The notes: generated by a model not told the origin, from the letters alone. Counted from the stretch's first letter, positions 55,393 through 62,195 are shown. The stretch: DNA of 64,000 nt from Rhodococcus sp. G-MC3 (GCF_030063335.1 NZ_JASISW010000023.1:1-64000); one strand, 5' to 3'. A program made the numbers and translations.

Positions 55393-55831
55393 TTGAATCA
55401 CTTCTAATACTAGCAATAATATTTTCTGCTCGCTTGCGCCGATACCATGCCGCCTTGTATTCGGTGCGACATTTCTTGCATACTCGGCCAGCCTGCGTTT
55501 GGATTATGTTGTCATCGGTCAATGCGTGACCAAACTTGCATACCGATCTACGACGGAAACCTGCTGGATTTACTTTAGGCGTTGATAGATGTAAATGAGA
55601 TTTCTCGATACAGCCGCGATGTTCGCACGAATGCAATACGCGCTTCTTGTTTGGTATCGAACCGTTGAACTCGGCGAACACAAGACGATGAGCAAACTCA
55701 CGCTTGCCGTTCACAGTCAGGTAGCCGTAGCCGTCTGCATTGGTCGGGCCTAGGTAGATCAAGCAATCGCCTGCTGGCTCGTATTCAAGCGTTAGCTGAG
55801 CTTGTGGCAGCTCTAAAATGTCAAAGCTCAC
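55385..55831 (-). CDS. HNH endonuclease family protein (second)
   Basis: GTG 55831 overlaps the preceding 29-residue ORF stop as GTGA and gives 148 residues. The motif set repeats that of the neighbour: NADGYGYLTVNGKREFAHRLVF, VLHSCEHRGCIEKSHLHLSTPKVN, and CKFGHALTDDN with CKKC. It is a diverged duplicate of the first. One may be a homing-type or cos-cutting nuclease. A start at ATG 55888 is possible but would ignore the overlap chain. Confidence 0.78.
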   Translation of the reverse strand: MSFDILELPQAQLTLEYEPAGDCLIYLGPTNADGYGYLTVNGKREFAHRLVFAEFNGSIPNKKRVLHSCEHRGCIEKSHLHLSTPKVNPAGFRRRSVCKFGHALTDDNIIQTQAGRVCKKCRTEYKAAWYRRKRAENIIASIRSDSNE

Positions 55832-55917
55832 GCGGCTGACGCTCCTACTAGCTCTTGCGCCTTGATTTGCTCTGAGACGATGAACCACACGATTTCTATA
55901 AAATCGTTAGTGCTCAT
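55828..55917 (-). CDS. Tiny ORF in early operon, 29 residues
   Basis: ATG 55917 with GGGGA upstream opens MSTNDFIEIVWFIVSEQ and ends in TGA that overlaps the next GTG (GTGA). A hydrophobic core (IEIVWFIV) suggests a single amphipathic or membrane-touching helix. The overlap on both ends is the main reason to call it. Confidence 0.45.
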   Translation of the reverse strand: MSTNDFIEIVWFIVSEQIKAQELVGASAA

Positions 55918-56018
55918 TCGCTGATCCCCTGACTGAGCAAATCACGAATGTATTGCTTGGTTTCTTCTATTTCGTTTGCAAGATTCTGCGTCTCTGACGG
56001 CTGGTCATGCTCATTCAT
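55914..56018 (-). CDS. Tiny ORF in early operon, 34 residues
   Basis: ATG 56018 shares a base with the preceding stop (TGATG), and its own stop overlaps the next start (ATGA). The product is acidic and helical (ETQNLANEIEETKQYIRDLL), probably a short coiled coil. Function unknown. Confidence 0.45.
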   Translation of the reverse strand: MNEHDQPSETQNLANEIEETKQYIRDLLSQGISE

Positions 56019-56107
56019 CAGACGGCACTCAAAATCAAGTCATTATCATGCTCACAGTCGGTCTGATCGCACTCTAAACACAGAACTATAATACTATCTT
56101 CACACAT
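56018..56107 (-). CDS. Tiny Cys-rich ORF in early operon, 29 residues
   Basis: ATG 56107 opens MCEDSIIVLCLECDQTDCEHD. Cys10, Cys13, Cys18 and His20 could bind one zinc, and the rest is acidic. GGGAT lies upstream, and the stop couples to the next ORF. It is the first gene after a clear promoter and palindrome. Confidence 0.45.
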   Translation of the reverse strand: MCEDSIIVLCLECDQTDCEHDNDLILSAV

Positions 56108-56133
56108 TTTCTTATCCCGTAGAGCTTTAGATT

Positions 56134-56195
56134 TACCGTTCTAACGGTAGTAACTCTATATATATCATTATATCACTATTTACAACATTTTATCG
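56134..56195 (-). promoter_or_regulatory. Early operon promoter with palindromic operator
   Basis: On the minus strand a TATAAT (56167-56172) or the pair TTGTAA (56180-56185) and TATATA (56157-56162) forms a promoter. Just downstream lies a 16-base perfect palindrome TACCGTT-CT-AACGGTA (56134-56149). This is the right place for a repressor to block transcription of the HNH-terminase-capsid genes. No repressor gene is recognised in the element. Confidence 0.55.
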
Positions 56196-56313
56196 TAAGT
56201 AGTCTATCGAACCGCGTTGATACATAATAGCCGATTTGAGCTATCGAAATAGCAGACTCATACAAGTTGTCGTGCCTGCCATTCCGACCCGCTCACGCTC
56301 GTAGCATGCTGTA

Positions 56314-56490
56314 CTAAGGCCTAGTGTGAGTGTACTTTCCCAAAAGATGACGCATGCCTAGCTTCAAACGCTGATTACTTGCGCCTAATTCGATCATTTC
56401 ATTTATCAACGATTCGATCTGTTCAAACTTTTCCGTCACTAGCTCGGCCTGTCTGTCCCGCTGGTATGCGGCTCTGGATTTTTCAGTCAT
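56314..56490 (-). CDS. Small coiled-coil protein, 58 residues
   Basis: ATG 56490 overlaps the preceding 49-residue gene by 8 bases (ATGACTGA). The product reads MTEKSRAAYQRDRQAELVTEKF and then IESLINEMIELG, a helical hairpin, ending basic. Function unknown; could be a regulator or scaffold partner. Confidence 0.5.
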   Translation of the reverse strand: MTEKSRAAYQRDRQAELVTEKFEQIESLINEMIELGASNQRLKLGMRHLLGKYTHTRP

Positions 56491-56632
56491 TGTCTACCGC
56501 CGACTTTGGATGCAACTGTCGGTACTCGTCTAAACTTATCCAGTTTTGTTCAGTGATTGCAACCGGGCCGCGTGCCTTCTGCATTTCTGTAGTCGTGCGT
56601 ATCCTCTTTGGTGCTTCTTTATCTTTCTTCAT
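56483..56632 (-). CDS. Small protein, 49 residues, possible excisionase-like
   Basis: ATG 56632 has AGGAA at proper distance. A basic start (MKKDKEAPKRIRTTTEMQK) is followed by ITEQNWISLDEYRQLHP, which faintly resembles the first helix of excisionase or MerR-type DNA-binding proteins. Too short to be sure. It is coupled to the 58-residue gene. Confidence 0.45.
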   Translation of the reverse strand: MKKDKEAPKRIRTTTEMQKARGPVAITEQNWISLDEYRQLHPKSAVDND

Positions 56633-57094
56633 TTCTTCATTCCTAATATGTAATATTGCCGAAACGGATCGTTCCGATCCAAAATCGGCGGGTACTGATT
56701 CACTGGTTACTACTGTTCCGCTGAACTTCGCTACGCTCACTCAGCGGTCAAAACCTAAAATAGAGAAAAGACAGAACTACAATATTGGGTCCTACGGACT
56801 ATCGTAGAAATTTCACTAGCCTATTTTTCTTCAATAGAGGAAAAGACCCTGTAGGTTTTAATCTAAAGAGAATATAGAGAATATAGATAATGGACTACAG
56901 CCCCGGCCGGGGCACAGAACCATCCAACAACCAACAACACAAAAACTCTTTAGTTCTATTTAATTCAATACTGAGAGGGTCTGTTCTTCTATAGAGTCAA
57001 GATGGAATATTTGTAATGAACTACCGGCGCGTAGCGCCAACAGCAACATCCATCTATTTCTATCGACACATCTTTTTAGTTTTAGGTCTTCTTC
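56633..57094. other. AT-rich non-coding stretch with several palindromes
   Basis: About 460 bases without a convincing gene. It holds a stem at 56718-56747 (CCGCTGA / TCAGCGG), a short hairpin at 56791-56806 (CTACG / CGTAG), a fully palindromic GC block at 56900-56913 (GCCCCGGCCGGGGC), and GGCGC/GCGCC at 57026-57038. The GC palindrome in such AT-rich DNA is notable. It may hold the packaging site or origin. Confidence 0.4.
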
Positions 57095-57358
57095 TTATGT
57101 TTGACTCTTCTTACGCTCTTTGAGTTTGAAGATCATATTTGGATCAATTCTTCTGTTTCGGTCTTTACTGGCTAATACACAAGACTCGTGTTTCTCTTCA
57201 TTAGCTAATAGACTGTAGAAGCATTCTTCACAATATCTACCGTCATTCCACTGTGTCTTTCTATTGCTCCGTGTAACTCTAGTAGCTTTTCTATCAAGAT
57301 TTTTTAGTAGACGATCTTCTTGATGTTTGGCTAAGTTGATTTTCTTTGTTATTGGCAT
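57095..57358 (-). CDS. Small zinc-binding protein of the element
   Basis: The 87-residue protein has an excellent ribosome site (AAAGGAG). It is very basic (ITKKINLAKHQEDRLLKNLDRKATRV) with CEECF and a later HESC that may bind zinc. Could be a DNA-binding regulator. No family is recognised. Confidence 0.6.
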   Translation of the reverse strand: MPITKKINLAKHQEDRLLKNLDRKATRVTRSNRKTQWNDGRYCEECFYSLLANEEKHESCVLASKDRNRRIDPNMIFKLKERKKSQT

Positions 57359-57491
57359 TTCGTTTTCTCCTTTCAGGTTTTCGATATAGCTATCGCAGGG
57401 TGCATTTTAATGTTTTGTGATTCTCTTGGCTCTTTACTGCTCAACCCGCCATAGTTGCGATCCTATGGACTGTCCTCACAAGACATAGAAA

Positions 57492-57536
57492 AAGACCGGA
57501 ATAGTTCCTTGGCAGGGGATAAACTATTCCGGTCTT
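57492..57536. terminator. Strong hairpin terminator
   Basis: Fifteen-base perfect arms (AAGACCGGAATAGTT and its complement) surround a 15-base loop. On the minus strand an A/T-rich tail follows. It would isolate the 87-residue gene and early operon from the right part. Confidence 0.7.
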
Positions 57537-57877
57537 CGTCATTTATTTCTTGTGAGGAAAACTTGTGGGCTAATCTCTCCCCTGCTGAAGAAGCGATCTT
57601 TTGTCTACTACCATTATGTCATACTGCTATGTATAAAAGCAAGCTGAAAGAGCATATTTTGCAAACTATTTTCTACGGCTTTTGCATTCACTCTCTACCT
57701 ATAAGTGTAATACCAAATCGGGCGGTATGCAAATAGTCAATAATGTAAAGCTGAGTAGATTGTCATTGCTTGGTGTGATTCAGCTACTACTACTTAATTC
57801 TACAACAAAGACCAGCAACAGTTTTTATGGAGGTTGGTTGCTGGCCTTGTCGGTCACATGGCAGTGACTGATCTTGT

Positions 57878-57963
57878 GGACTAGATAATCTTTATCATTA
57901 TCTAGATTTGAACCCGGCAGAGTTGCAAACCTTGTCCTCTAGCGGTCTATAACCACTAAGTCC
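57878..57963 (-). other. tRNA-like sequence, probably not a functional tRNA
   Basis: Read on the minus strand, the 86 bases begin GGACT and end AGTCC, which pair like an acceptor stem. A D-arm-like AGTGGTTATAGACC and a T-loop-like GGTTCAAATC are present. The T-stem does not pair, and a 9-base hairpin (CTAGATAAT / ATTATCTAG) stands where the 3' half of the tRNA should be. It looks like a tRNA altered or used as an RNA structure. Confidence 0.3.
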
Positions 57964-57989
57964 ATTATACGGCATTTGGTTAATTCATG

Positions 57990-58075
57990 TTTGACGTTTC
58001 AGCACGTCATTTGACGGTTGTGGCGCGGCGAATGTTTAGCGTAAGTTCTAACTCATCGGAAACAAACAGTTTCCG
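57990..58075. promoter_or_regulatory. Repeats upstream of the Lsr2-like gene
   Basis: TTGACG occurs twice about 20 bases apart, with CGTCA between them, and the second forms a palindrome (CGTCATTTGACG). A hairpin CGGAAAC-AAACA-GTTTCCG follows at 58057-58075. They lie within 100 bases before the gene's ribosome site and look like operator and leader elements. Confidence 0.4.
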
Positions 58076-58093
58076 CAAACAGAAGGAAATACT

Positions 58094-58627
58094 ATGCCCA
58101 GCAAGAAAGTTTTTGTTCAGCTTGTCGACGATGTTGATCACACTGTTATCGACGGGGAATGTAGTACATTCTATTACAAATTTGGTGGCGAAGTGTGTGT
58201 GCTTGACCTCAACGCTGAAAACAGCACATTGTTTCTAAAGTTCCTCATGGCTGCAAATCGTGTACAGGGCACAAAGAAGCAGCTTAAGAAGCTGCTCAAG
58301 CAATCTATGATAGCTAGCACTCAGGCGGCTGACCTTGATATGACACCTAACGGATTTGAGAGCGTACTGGACGAACTGATTTGGGATGTTGTGGAGGCCA
58401 AGATTCGGCTAGAGGATGGCGGTCAGCAGGATCACGGAATCTATGTAGCAAACGAACATTACGGGGCAAATATTCCTATGCCTGACTACGACGATAATGA
58501 CTTTGACGAAGACGCTTGGAGAGATGACTTCAATCAGCAATGGTCAAAGCATGTAGACGGCCCGGCGCAGAAGATGGATGATGTACACAGTATTGAATAT
58601 TACTCTCGTCTACTAAGCCTGTTGTGA
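58094..58627 (+). CDS. Lsr2 dimerisation-domain-like protein lacking the DNA-binding domain
   Basis: The 177-residue protein starts KKVFVQLVDDVDHTVIDGE, then YKFGGEVCVLDLNAENSTLF, which aligns with the N-terminal dimerisation domain of Lsr2 (KKV-x-V-x-LVDD, ... DL-x-x-x-NA). The C-terminal AT-hook-like Lsr2 domain (with RGR) is absent; instead there is a helical section and a very acidic end (MPDYDDNDFDEDAW). AGAAGGAA precedes the ATG. It may join host Lsr2 and block or alter silencing of AT-rich DNA. It is on the strand opposite to the structural genes. Confidence 0.65.
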   Translation: MPSKKVFVQLVDDVDHTVIDGECSTFYYKFGGEVCVLDLNAENSTLFLKFLMAANRVQGTKKQLKKLLKQSMIASTQAADLDMTPNGFESVLDELIWDVVEAKIRLEDGGQQDHGIYVANEHYGANIPMPDYDDNDFDEDAWRDDFNQQWSKHVDGPAQKMDDVHSIEYYSRLLSLL

Positions 58628-58698
58628 ATCCTGTGAAATTATCGGGTCGGTACAGATAGACCCTAGGCACATTCTATTTAACTAGAGAAAGGATTACA

Positions 58699-58712
58699 GC
58701 CCAGCAATGGGC
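58699..58712 (+). other. Small hairpin after the Lsr2-like gene
   Basis: GCCCA-GCAA-TGGGC forms a 5-base stem with a tetraloop, followed by GCTAG...CTAGC at about 58731-58741. The 236 bases between the Lsr2-like gene and the integrase hold this and one weak ORF. It may be a terminator or short structured RNA. Confidence 0.3.
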
Positions 58713-58772
58713 CTCGTTGTGGCTAGGCATAGCGTCTAGCACCGTCCAACAGAATCGACAAACGAATGTAGC

Positions 58773-58877
58773 TTGACCGAACAGGAACATGCTGATCTAC
58801 AGCAAGAAATACTATCTAAAATTGTGTACACAGATGAACTGATCAACCGTGTGAACAGTATTCTCAACCAAAGATGA
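58773..58877 (+). CDS. Possible 34-residue ORF convergent with the integrase
   Basis: TTG 58773 opens TEQEHADLQQEILSKIVYTDEL, an acidic helical peptide ending at 58877 inside the last codons of the integrase. The ribosome site is weak and the start non-standard. Included as a weak candidate only. Confidence 0.2.
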   Translation: MTEQEHADLQQEILSKIVYTDELINRVNSILNQR

Positions 58878-60201
58878 GCTGACTCAGATCGAACTTGCGG
58901 CCACCACCAAGTTTGCGTAGGCCAATGGCAGGAAAGAACGACTGAATCGTGGCCCGTTGCTGATCGGTCGTACCGGCCTCAAACTCGGCAACCGTGCTGC
59001 TGCTCGGCTGAGCGGCACTCAGACTCTGTTTCGTCAGAAGCTCTTTCTGCTTGTTGAGCGCCTGGTTTTGATCGAGAAAAGTAGCCATATCTATGCGGCC
59101 AGCCTTGCGTGCTGCGCCCAACAGCTCAATATCGGCGATCAGCGCATCAAGCTCGGTCGTGTCCAACGGCTCCGTGTTGCGCGGCACATTCGCCAACGCC
59201 TTGGCGGTCAAGGCCAACACATCTTTTTCTATAGGTTCGGCGCGACGGCTGAGCTTGCCGCAACCCTCGTTCGGTGGACAGCGATAGGTGCGATAGGTCG
59301 TGTCCTTGTAACGGGTACTGGCACTGATCAGCCGGGACAGACACAGCTCACAGTACAATATGCCCGTCAGCAAATGCTTGGTGTTTCCATGCGGCCCGCG
59401 ATGAATATTGTTGGCTAGCTTGGCTATTGCGCGCTCATAAGTAGCTTGGTCGATGATGGTCGGCCATGATCCTTTAGCCACGATTTCGCCGCGAAACTCT
59501 CGCAGACCAGCGTAGGCGGCATGCCTGAGCAGCATGCTCACCGATTTAGGTTCCCAACGACGGCCACCAGTAGAGCTGATGCCCTGCTCATTGAGCTGCT
59601 TGGCAAGCTGACGAATGCTCACACCGGCTAGATAGTCCGCGTAGAGCCGTTTCACGACGGGCGCTTCTGTCTGATGCAACTCTGTACGATGCTTGTCCGC
59701 ATAGCCGAACATGCGATAGCGGCCACCGAGCACAACACCGGCATAGGCCTTCTGCTTCTTCTGCGCCTTGACGCGCTCAGCAATCGCCGCGCGCTCGTAC
59801 TGCGCCAGCTCAGCCCTGATACCCGCCATTAGCGCGCCGTCAGGCGTATCGAGCTTGACCTCACCCTCTTGATCGGTGATCAGCTTGGCGTCGTGCTTAC
59901 GCAACAGCTCGTAGAAAATCTGCAACGCCAGCCGGTCACGGCTGAGTCGGTCGGTCTTCCAGCACAGAATCTCCGTGACGCGACCATCCAGAATGTCCGT
60001 CATCAGGCGCTCGTAGTTTGGTCGTACAACGCCAGCCTTGCCAGACAGATTGTTGTCCACGTACACATCGACCACCGTCAGGCCTAGGCGTTCGGCCAGC
60101 TCACGGCATGTCTGCTCTTGGCGTTCGACACCCAGCGTGTCGATTGAATCTTCATCGTTCCTTGTCGCCTTGCTGATGCGGCAGTAGATTCCGACTGACA
60201 T
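58864..60201 (-). CDS. Serine integrase (large serine recombinase)
   Basis: The 445-residue protein has the resolvase catalytic domain with Ser10 in YCRISKA, DRLSRDRLAL and the EREAIAERV-like ERAAIAERVKAQ. A recombinase domain follows (RYMFGY-type, RWEPKSVSMLLRHAAYAGL), then a zinc ribbon (CELCLSR and CPPNEGCGK) and a coiled-coil tail. It is at the right end, about 50 bases from attR, as is usual. It would catalyse attP x attB integration within the NlpC gene end. Excision needs a directionality factor, not identified here. Confidence 0.88.
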   Translation of the reverse strand: MSVGIYCRISKATRNDEDSIDTLGVERQEQTCRELAERLGLTVVDVYVDNNLSGKAGVVRPNYERLMTDILDGRVTEILCWKTDRLSRDRLALQIFYELLRKHDAKLITDQEGEVKLDTPDGALMAGIRAELAQYERAAIAERVKAQKKQKAYAGVVLGGRYRMFGYADKHRTELHQTEAPVVKRLYADYLAGVSIRQLAKQLNEQGISSTGGRRWEPKSVSMLLRHAAYAGLREFRGEIVAKGSWPTIIDQATYERAIAKLANNIHRGPHGNTKHLLTGILYCELCLSRLISASTRYKDTTYRTYRCPPNEGCGKLSRRAEPIEKDVLALTAKALANVPRNTEPLDTTELDALIADIELLGAARKAGRIDMATFLDQNQALNKQKELLTKQSLSAAQPSSSTVAEFEAGTTDQQRATIQSFFPAIGLRKLGGGRKFDLSQLIFG

Positions 60202-60248
60202 AGGGGCGGCTCGTTTCGAGGGGATTAATGGTGCGTGATACCAGTCTA

Positions 60249-60260
60249 CAAGGGCTTCTA
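60249..60260. repeat. Right attachment core (attR) with displaced NlpC gene end
   Basis: An exact copy of CAAGGGCTTCTA. It is followed by CAGGCCCACCGAATGA: the original last codons of the NlpC/P60 gene (RPTE and stop). That stop overlaps the ATG of the next chromosomal gene, showing the arrangement before insertion. Confidence 0.8.
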
Positions 60261-60272
60261 CAGGCCCACCGA

Positions 60273-60596
60273 ATGAGCGGGATCACAGCGTCGGCGTCGA
60301 CGCGCGACCACTCGATTCACGTGCGTGCATCGGAAGGCGGGCTTCCGGTGTCGGTACACATCGACCAGGACGAATTACGCTTCGGTGGAGCGGCATTGGC
60401 CGCCACACTCGTCGACCTGATCGCGCAAGCCACGAGAAGGGCTCGCGCGCAGCGTCGAACGCTTCTCGAACGGGAAGGAATGGAAGCTTCCATCCTCGAC
60501 CGGCTCGGACTCCCCACTGCGTCGTCGGTCGCGGCGTCCGAGAACGACCGGATGGGCGACGAGACCGCCCCGACGAGTTGGCTGAGGTCGGTATGA
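60273..60596 (+). CDS. Displaced operon gene, small protein possibly EspD/EspH- or YbaB-like
   Basis: ATG 60273 overlaps the displaced NlpC stop (ATGA), so before integration it was coupled to the NlpC/P60 gene. The product is 107 residues: IHVRASEGGLPVSVHIDQDELRFGG, then a helix rich in Ala and Arg. After integration an element-derived start, ATG 60228 with GAGGGG, is in frame and would add 15 residues. Resembles YbaB/EbfC-like partners of type VII substrates, but weakly. It overlaps the next gene by 4 bases. Confidence 0.65.
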   Translation: MSGITASASTRDHSIHVRASEGGLPVSVHIDQDELRFGGAALAATLVDLIAQATRRARAQRRTLLEREGMEASILDRLGLPTASSVAASENDRMGDETAPTSWLRSV

Positions 60597-60901
60597 CTGC
60601 CCCAGATCCGCTGGACGTTCTCGTTGCCGGAGCCGACCGCGCACTCGACGTCATGTCCGCAGCATCCGAGGAGTTGACTGCCTTGCGTGTCAGTAGGCGA
60701 TCCGAGGACGGTCTGGTGAGAGTGACGGCCGATGGCGCAGGCACTGTGGTCGGCATCGAACTACCCGAGGATCTGGCGCACGTGTCGGCGACTCGCCTGT
60801 CCACCACCATCGTCACCACGGCATCCGACGCCGCCAGCGATGCCCTGGATCACCGTGCACTGATCCTGGAGCAGATGCAAACTTCACTCTCAGACACCTG
60901 A
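60593..60901 (+). CDS. YbaB/EbfC family-like protein
   Basis: The 102-residue protein has an N-terminal helix, then VRVTADGAGTVVGIELPEDL and a C-terminal helical part, the sandwich pattern of YbaB/EbfC nucleoid-associated proteins and of EspD/EspH relatives that assist type VII secretion substrates. It is coupled to the preceding gene (ATGA). Its likely role is as a partner of the EspC-like and NlpC/P60 proteins now 14 kb away. Confidence 0.62.
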   Translation: MTAPDPLDVLVAGADRALDVMSAASEELTALRVSRRSEDGLVRVTADGAGTVVGIELPEDLAHVSATRLSTTIVTTASDAASDALDHRALILEQMQTSLSDT

Positions 60902-60916
60902 GATAGGCTTCCAGCC

Positions 60917-62176
60917 ATGGCTGGCGACATCATCCCGATCGAACTCGGTCTCACCCGCGGCGACTTCGTCACTTTGTGGGCACCGGAATGGCACGAGGGC
61001 GACGACGAGTGGGAGGCATTCCTCGGACACGAGGAGGATCTCTACGCGTTCGAGGCAGTGGCTCACCTCGCCGCATTCATCAGAAATGACAACGACAACG
61101 ACCTTGTCGATCATCCGTCGTGGAAGGTGGTTGCCGCGCTCGCGGCAAACGAACTCGAGCCCGACGATCTTCATCGTTTCGATCTGGTCGGTGTCCCCGA
61201 ACTGGTCGCCGACGACCCCGACGCGGACACACTTGCCGAGCTCGCCGCAACGTTCGAGATGGTGCAAACCATCGGTGACGTCTGCGAGATCAGCTCTGTC
61301 ACAGCGTTCTTCGCCGGAAATCCGCATCTCGGTTCGGTTGGAATCGGCGTCGACGCCTACGTAGGCAAAGACGGACAAAATCTCTGGGACCGCATCGGAG
61401 CATCGGTCTCCAAGAGTTGGGACGACGTGATCGATGCAATCGACTCGGTGGTCACGACGCCGGACGTCGACGCATCAGCTGTCGATATCGCCGAAGCCGA
61501 GCTGCTCGCGGCCGCCGAGAACGTCGTCGATGTCGACGACGTATCGGACGAAGACGAAGACGTCGAAGACAACAGTGAAGATGAAGACGAGGAGACTCCC
61601 GACCCGATCGCCGATGCAGCCGCGGACGAAAATTTCTGGGTAACAGTCGGAATCGATCCGGTCAGAATCATCACTTCCGAGGACACGTACTACACCCTCC
61701 GGTGCTACATCGACGACGAGCCGATCTTCCTGGGACGCACCGGAAGTATCACCGTCTTCGGCTCCGAACGGTCGCTGGCACGCTACCTTGCCGACGATCA
61801 CGACCACGACCTCGCGAAGGTCAGCACCTACGCCGAGGTGCAAACCGCGGCGATCGACGGTTCACTGAAGATCGAGATCACCGACGATAACGTCTACGTG
61901 CTGCCAGGACTGGCCGACGATCTGGCCGTCGGCCCGACGGCCGTCGACGCGGATCAACTCGATCTGGCCGTCGAACTGTTCACCGATGCAGCCGATTTCG
62001 CCGACGACGATACGGTCGAGACTGCTCTTGCTGCCTCGACACCGCTCGGGTGGTATGTCTCGTACACGCTCGAGCCAGATCCCAACAGACTCGCACCGAG
62101 CGCCCCGTTCGAGGTAGAGGCCGAGGCGTGGCGGGCACTCGAGCGTGACTTCGAGGCCCGCCTTCGCAAGAACTGA
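60917..62176 (+). CDS. Rv3311-like conserved actinobacterial protein
   Basis: The 419-residue protein is very acidic, with a long Asp/Glu linker around residues 195-235 (DVSDEDEDVEDNSEDEDEE), between two mixed alpha/beta regions. No catalytic site is recognised. Size and position before add match the Rv3311 gene of M. tuberculosis, of unknown function. Confidence 0.75.
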   Translation: MAGDIIPIELGLTRGDFVTLWAPEWHEGDDEWEAFLGHEEDLYAFEAVAHLAAFIRNDNDNDLVDHPSWKVVAALAANELEPDDLHRFDLVGVPELVADDPDADTLAELAATFEMVQTIGDVCEISSVTAFFAGNPHLGSVGIGVDAYVGKDGQNLWDRIGASVSKSWDDVIDAIDSVVTTPDVDASAVDIAEAELLAAAENVVDVDDVSDEDEDVEDNSEDEDEETPDPIADAAADENFWVTVGIDPVRIITSEDTYYTLRCYIDDEPIFLGRTGSITVFGSERSLARYLADDHDHDLAKVSTYAEVQTAAIDGSLKIEITDDNVYVLPGLADDLAVGPTAVDADQLDLAVELFTDAADFADDDTVETALAASTPLGWYVSYTLEPDPNRLAPSAPFEVEAEAWRALERDFEARLRKN

Positions 62177-62195
62177 CGTGTAGCGAGTCGATCTT

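Larger units (their letters stand above)
57359..58093. other. Non-coding stretch of 735 bases: terminator, tRNA-like sequence, upstream repeats
   Basis: No ORF here looks coding. It contains a strong terminator (57492-57536), a tRNA-like sequence (57878-57963), repeated TTGACG with inverted CGTCA copies (57990-58017), and a CGGAAAC / GTTTCCG hairpin (58057-58075) before the Lsr2-like gene. It is likely the main control region of the element. Confidence 0.45.
46530..60260. mobile_element. Integrated capsid-forming phage satellite-like element, about 13.7 kb
   Basis: The element is bounded by the 12-base repeat, is more AT-rich than the flanks, and has almost all genes on the minus strand in phage order: serine integrase at the right end, small early ORFs, HNH proteins, terminase, portal, scaffold, capsid, neck. 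No tail, lysis, holin or replicase gene is seen. This is like cf-PICIs, which build their own capsids and take tails from a helper phage. A deleted prophage is the alternative. Confidence 0.75.

Noticed and set aside
57455-57867. Two open frames of 93 and 61 codons on the plus strand
   Set aside because: They cross the strong terminator and tRNA-like region, lack ribosome sites, and have odd composition; likely chance.
57878-57963. Functional tRNA-Cys or tRNA-Ala
   Set aside because: T-stem does not pair and the anticodon stem is poor; reported only as tRNA-like.
46578-60206. TAGGGG at both ends as att core
   Set aside because: Only 6 bases and without gene logic; the 12-base CAAGGGCTTCTA repeat with the displaced gene end explains the boundaries far better.
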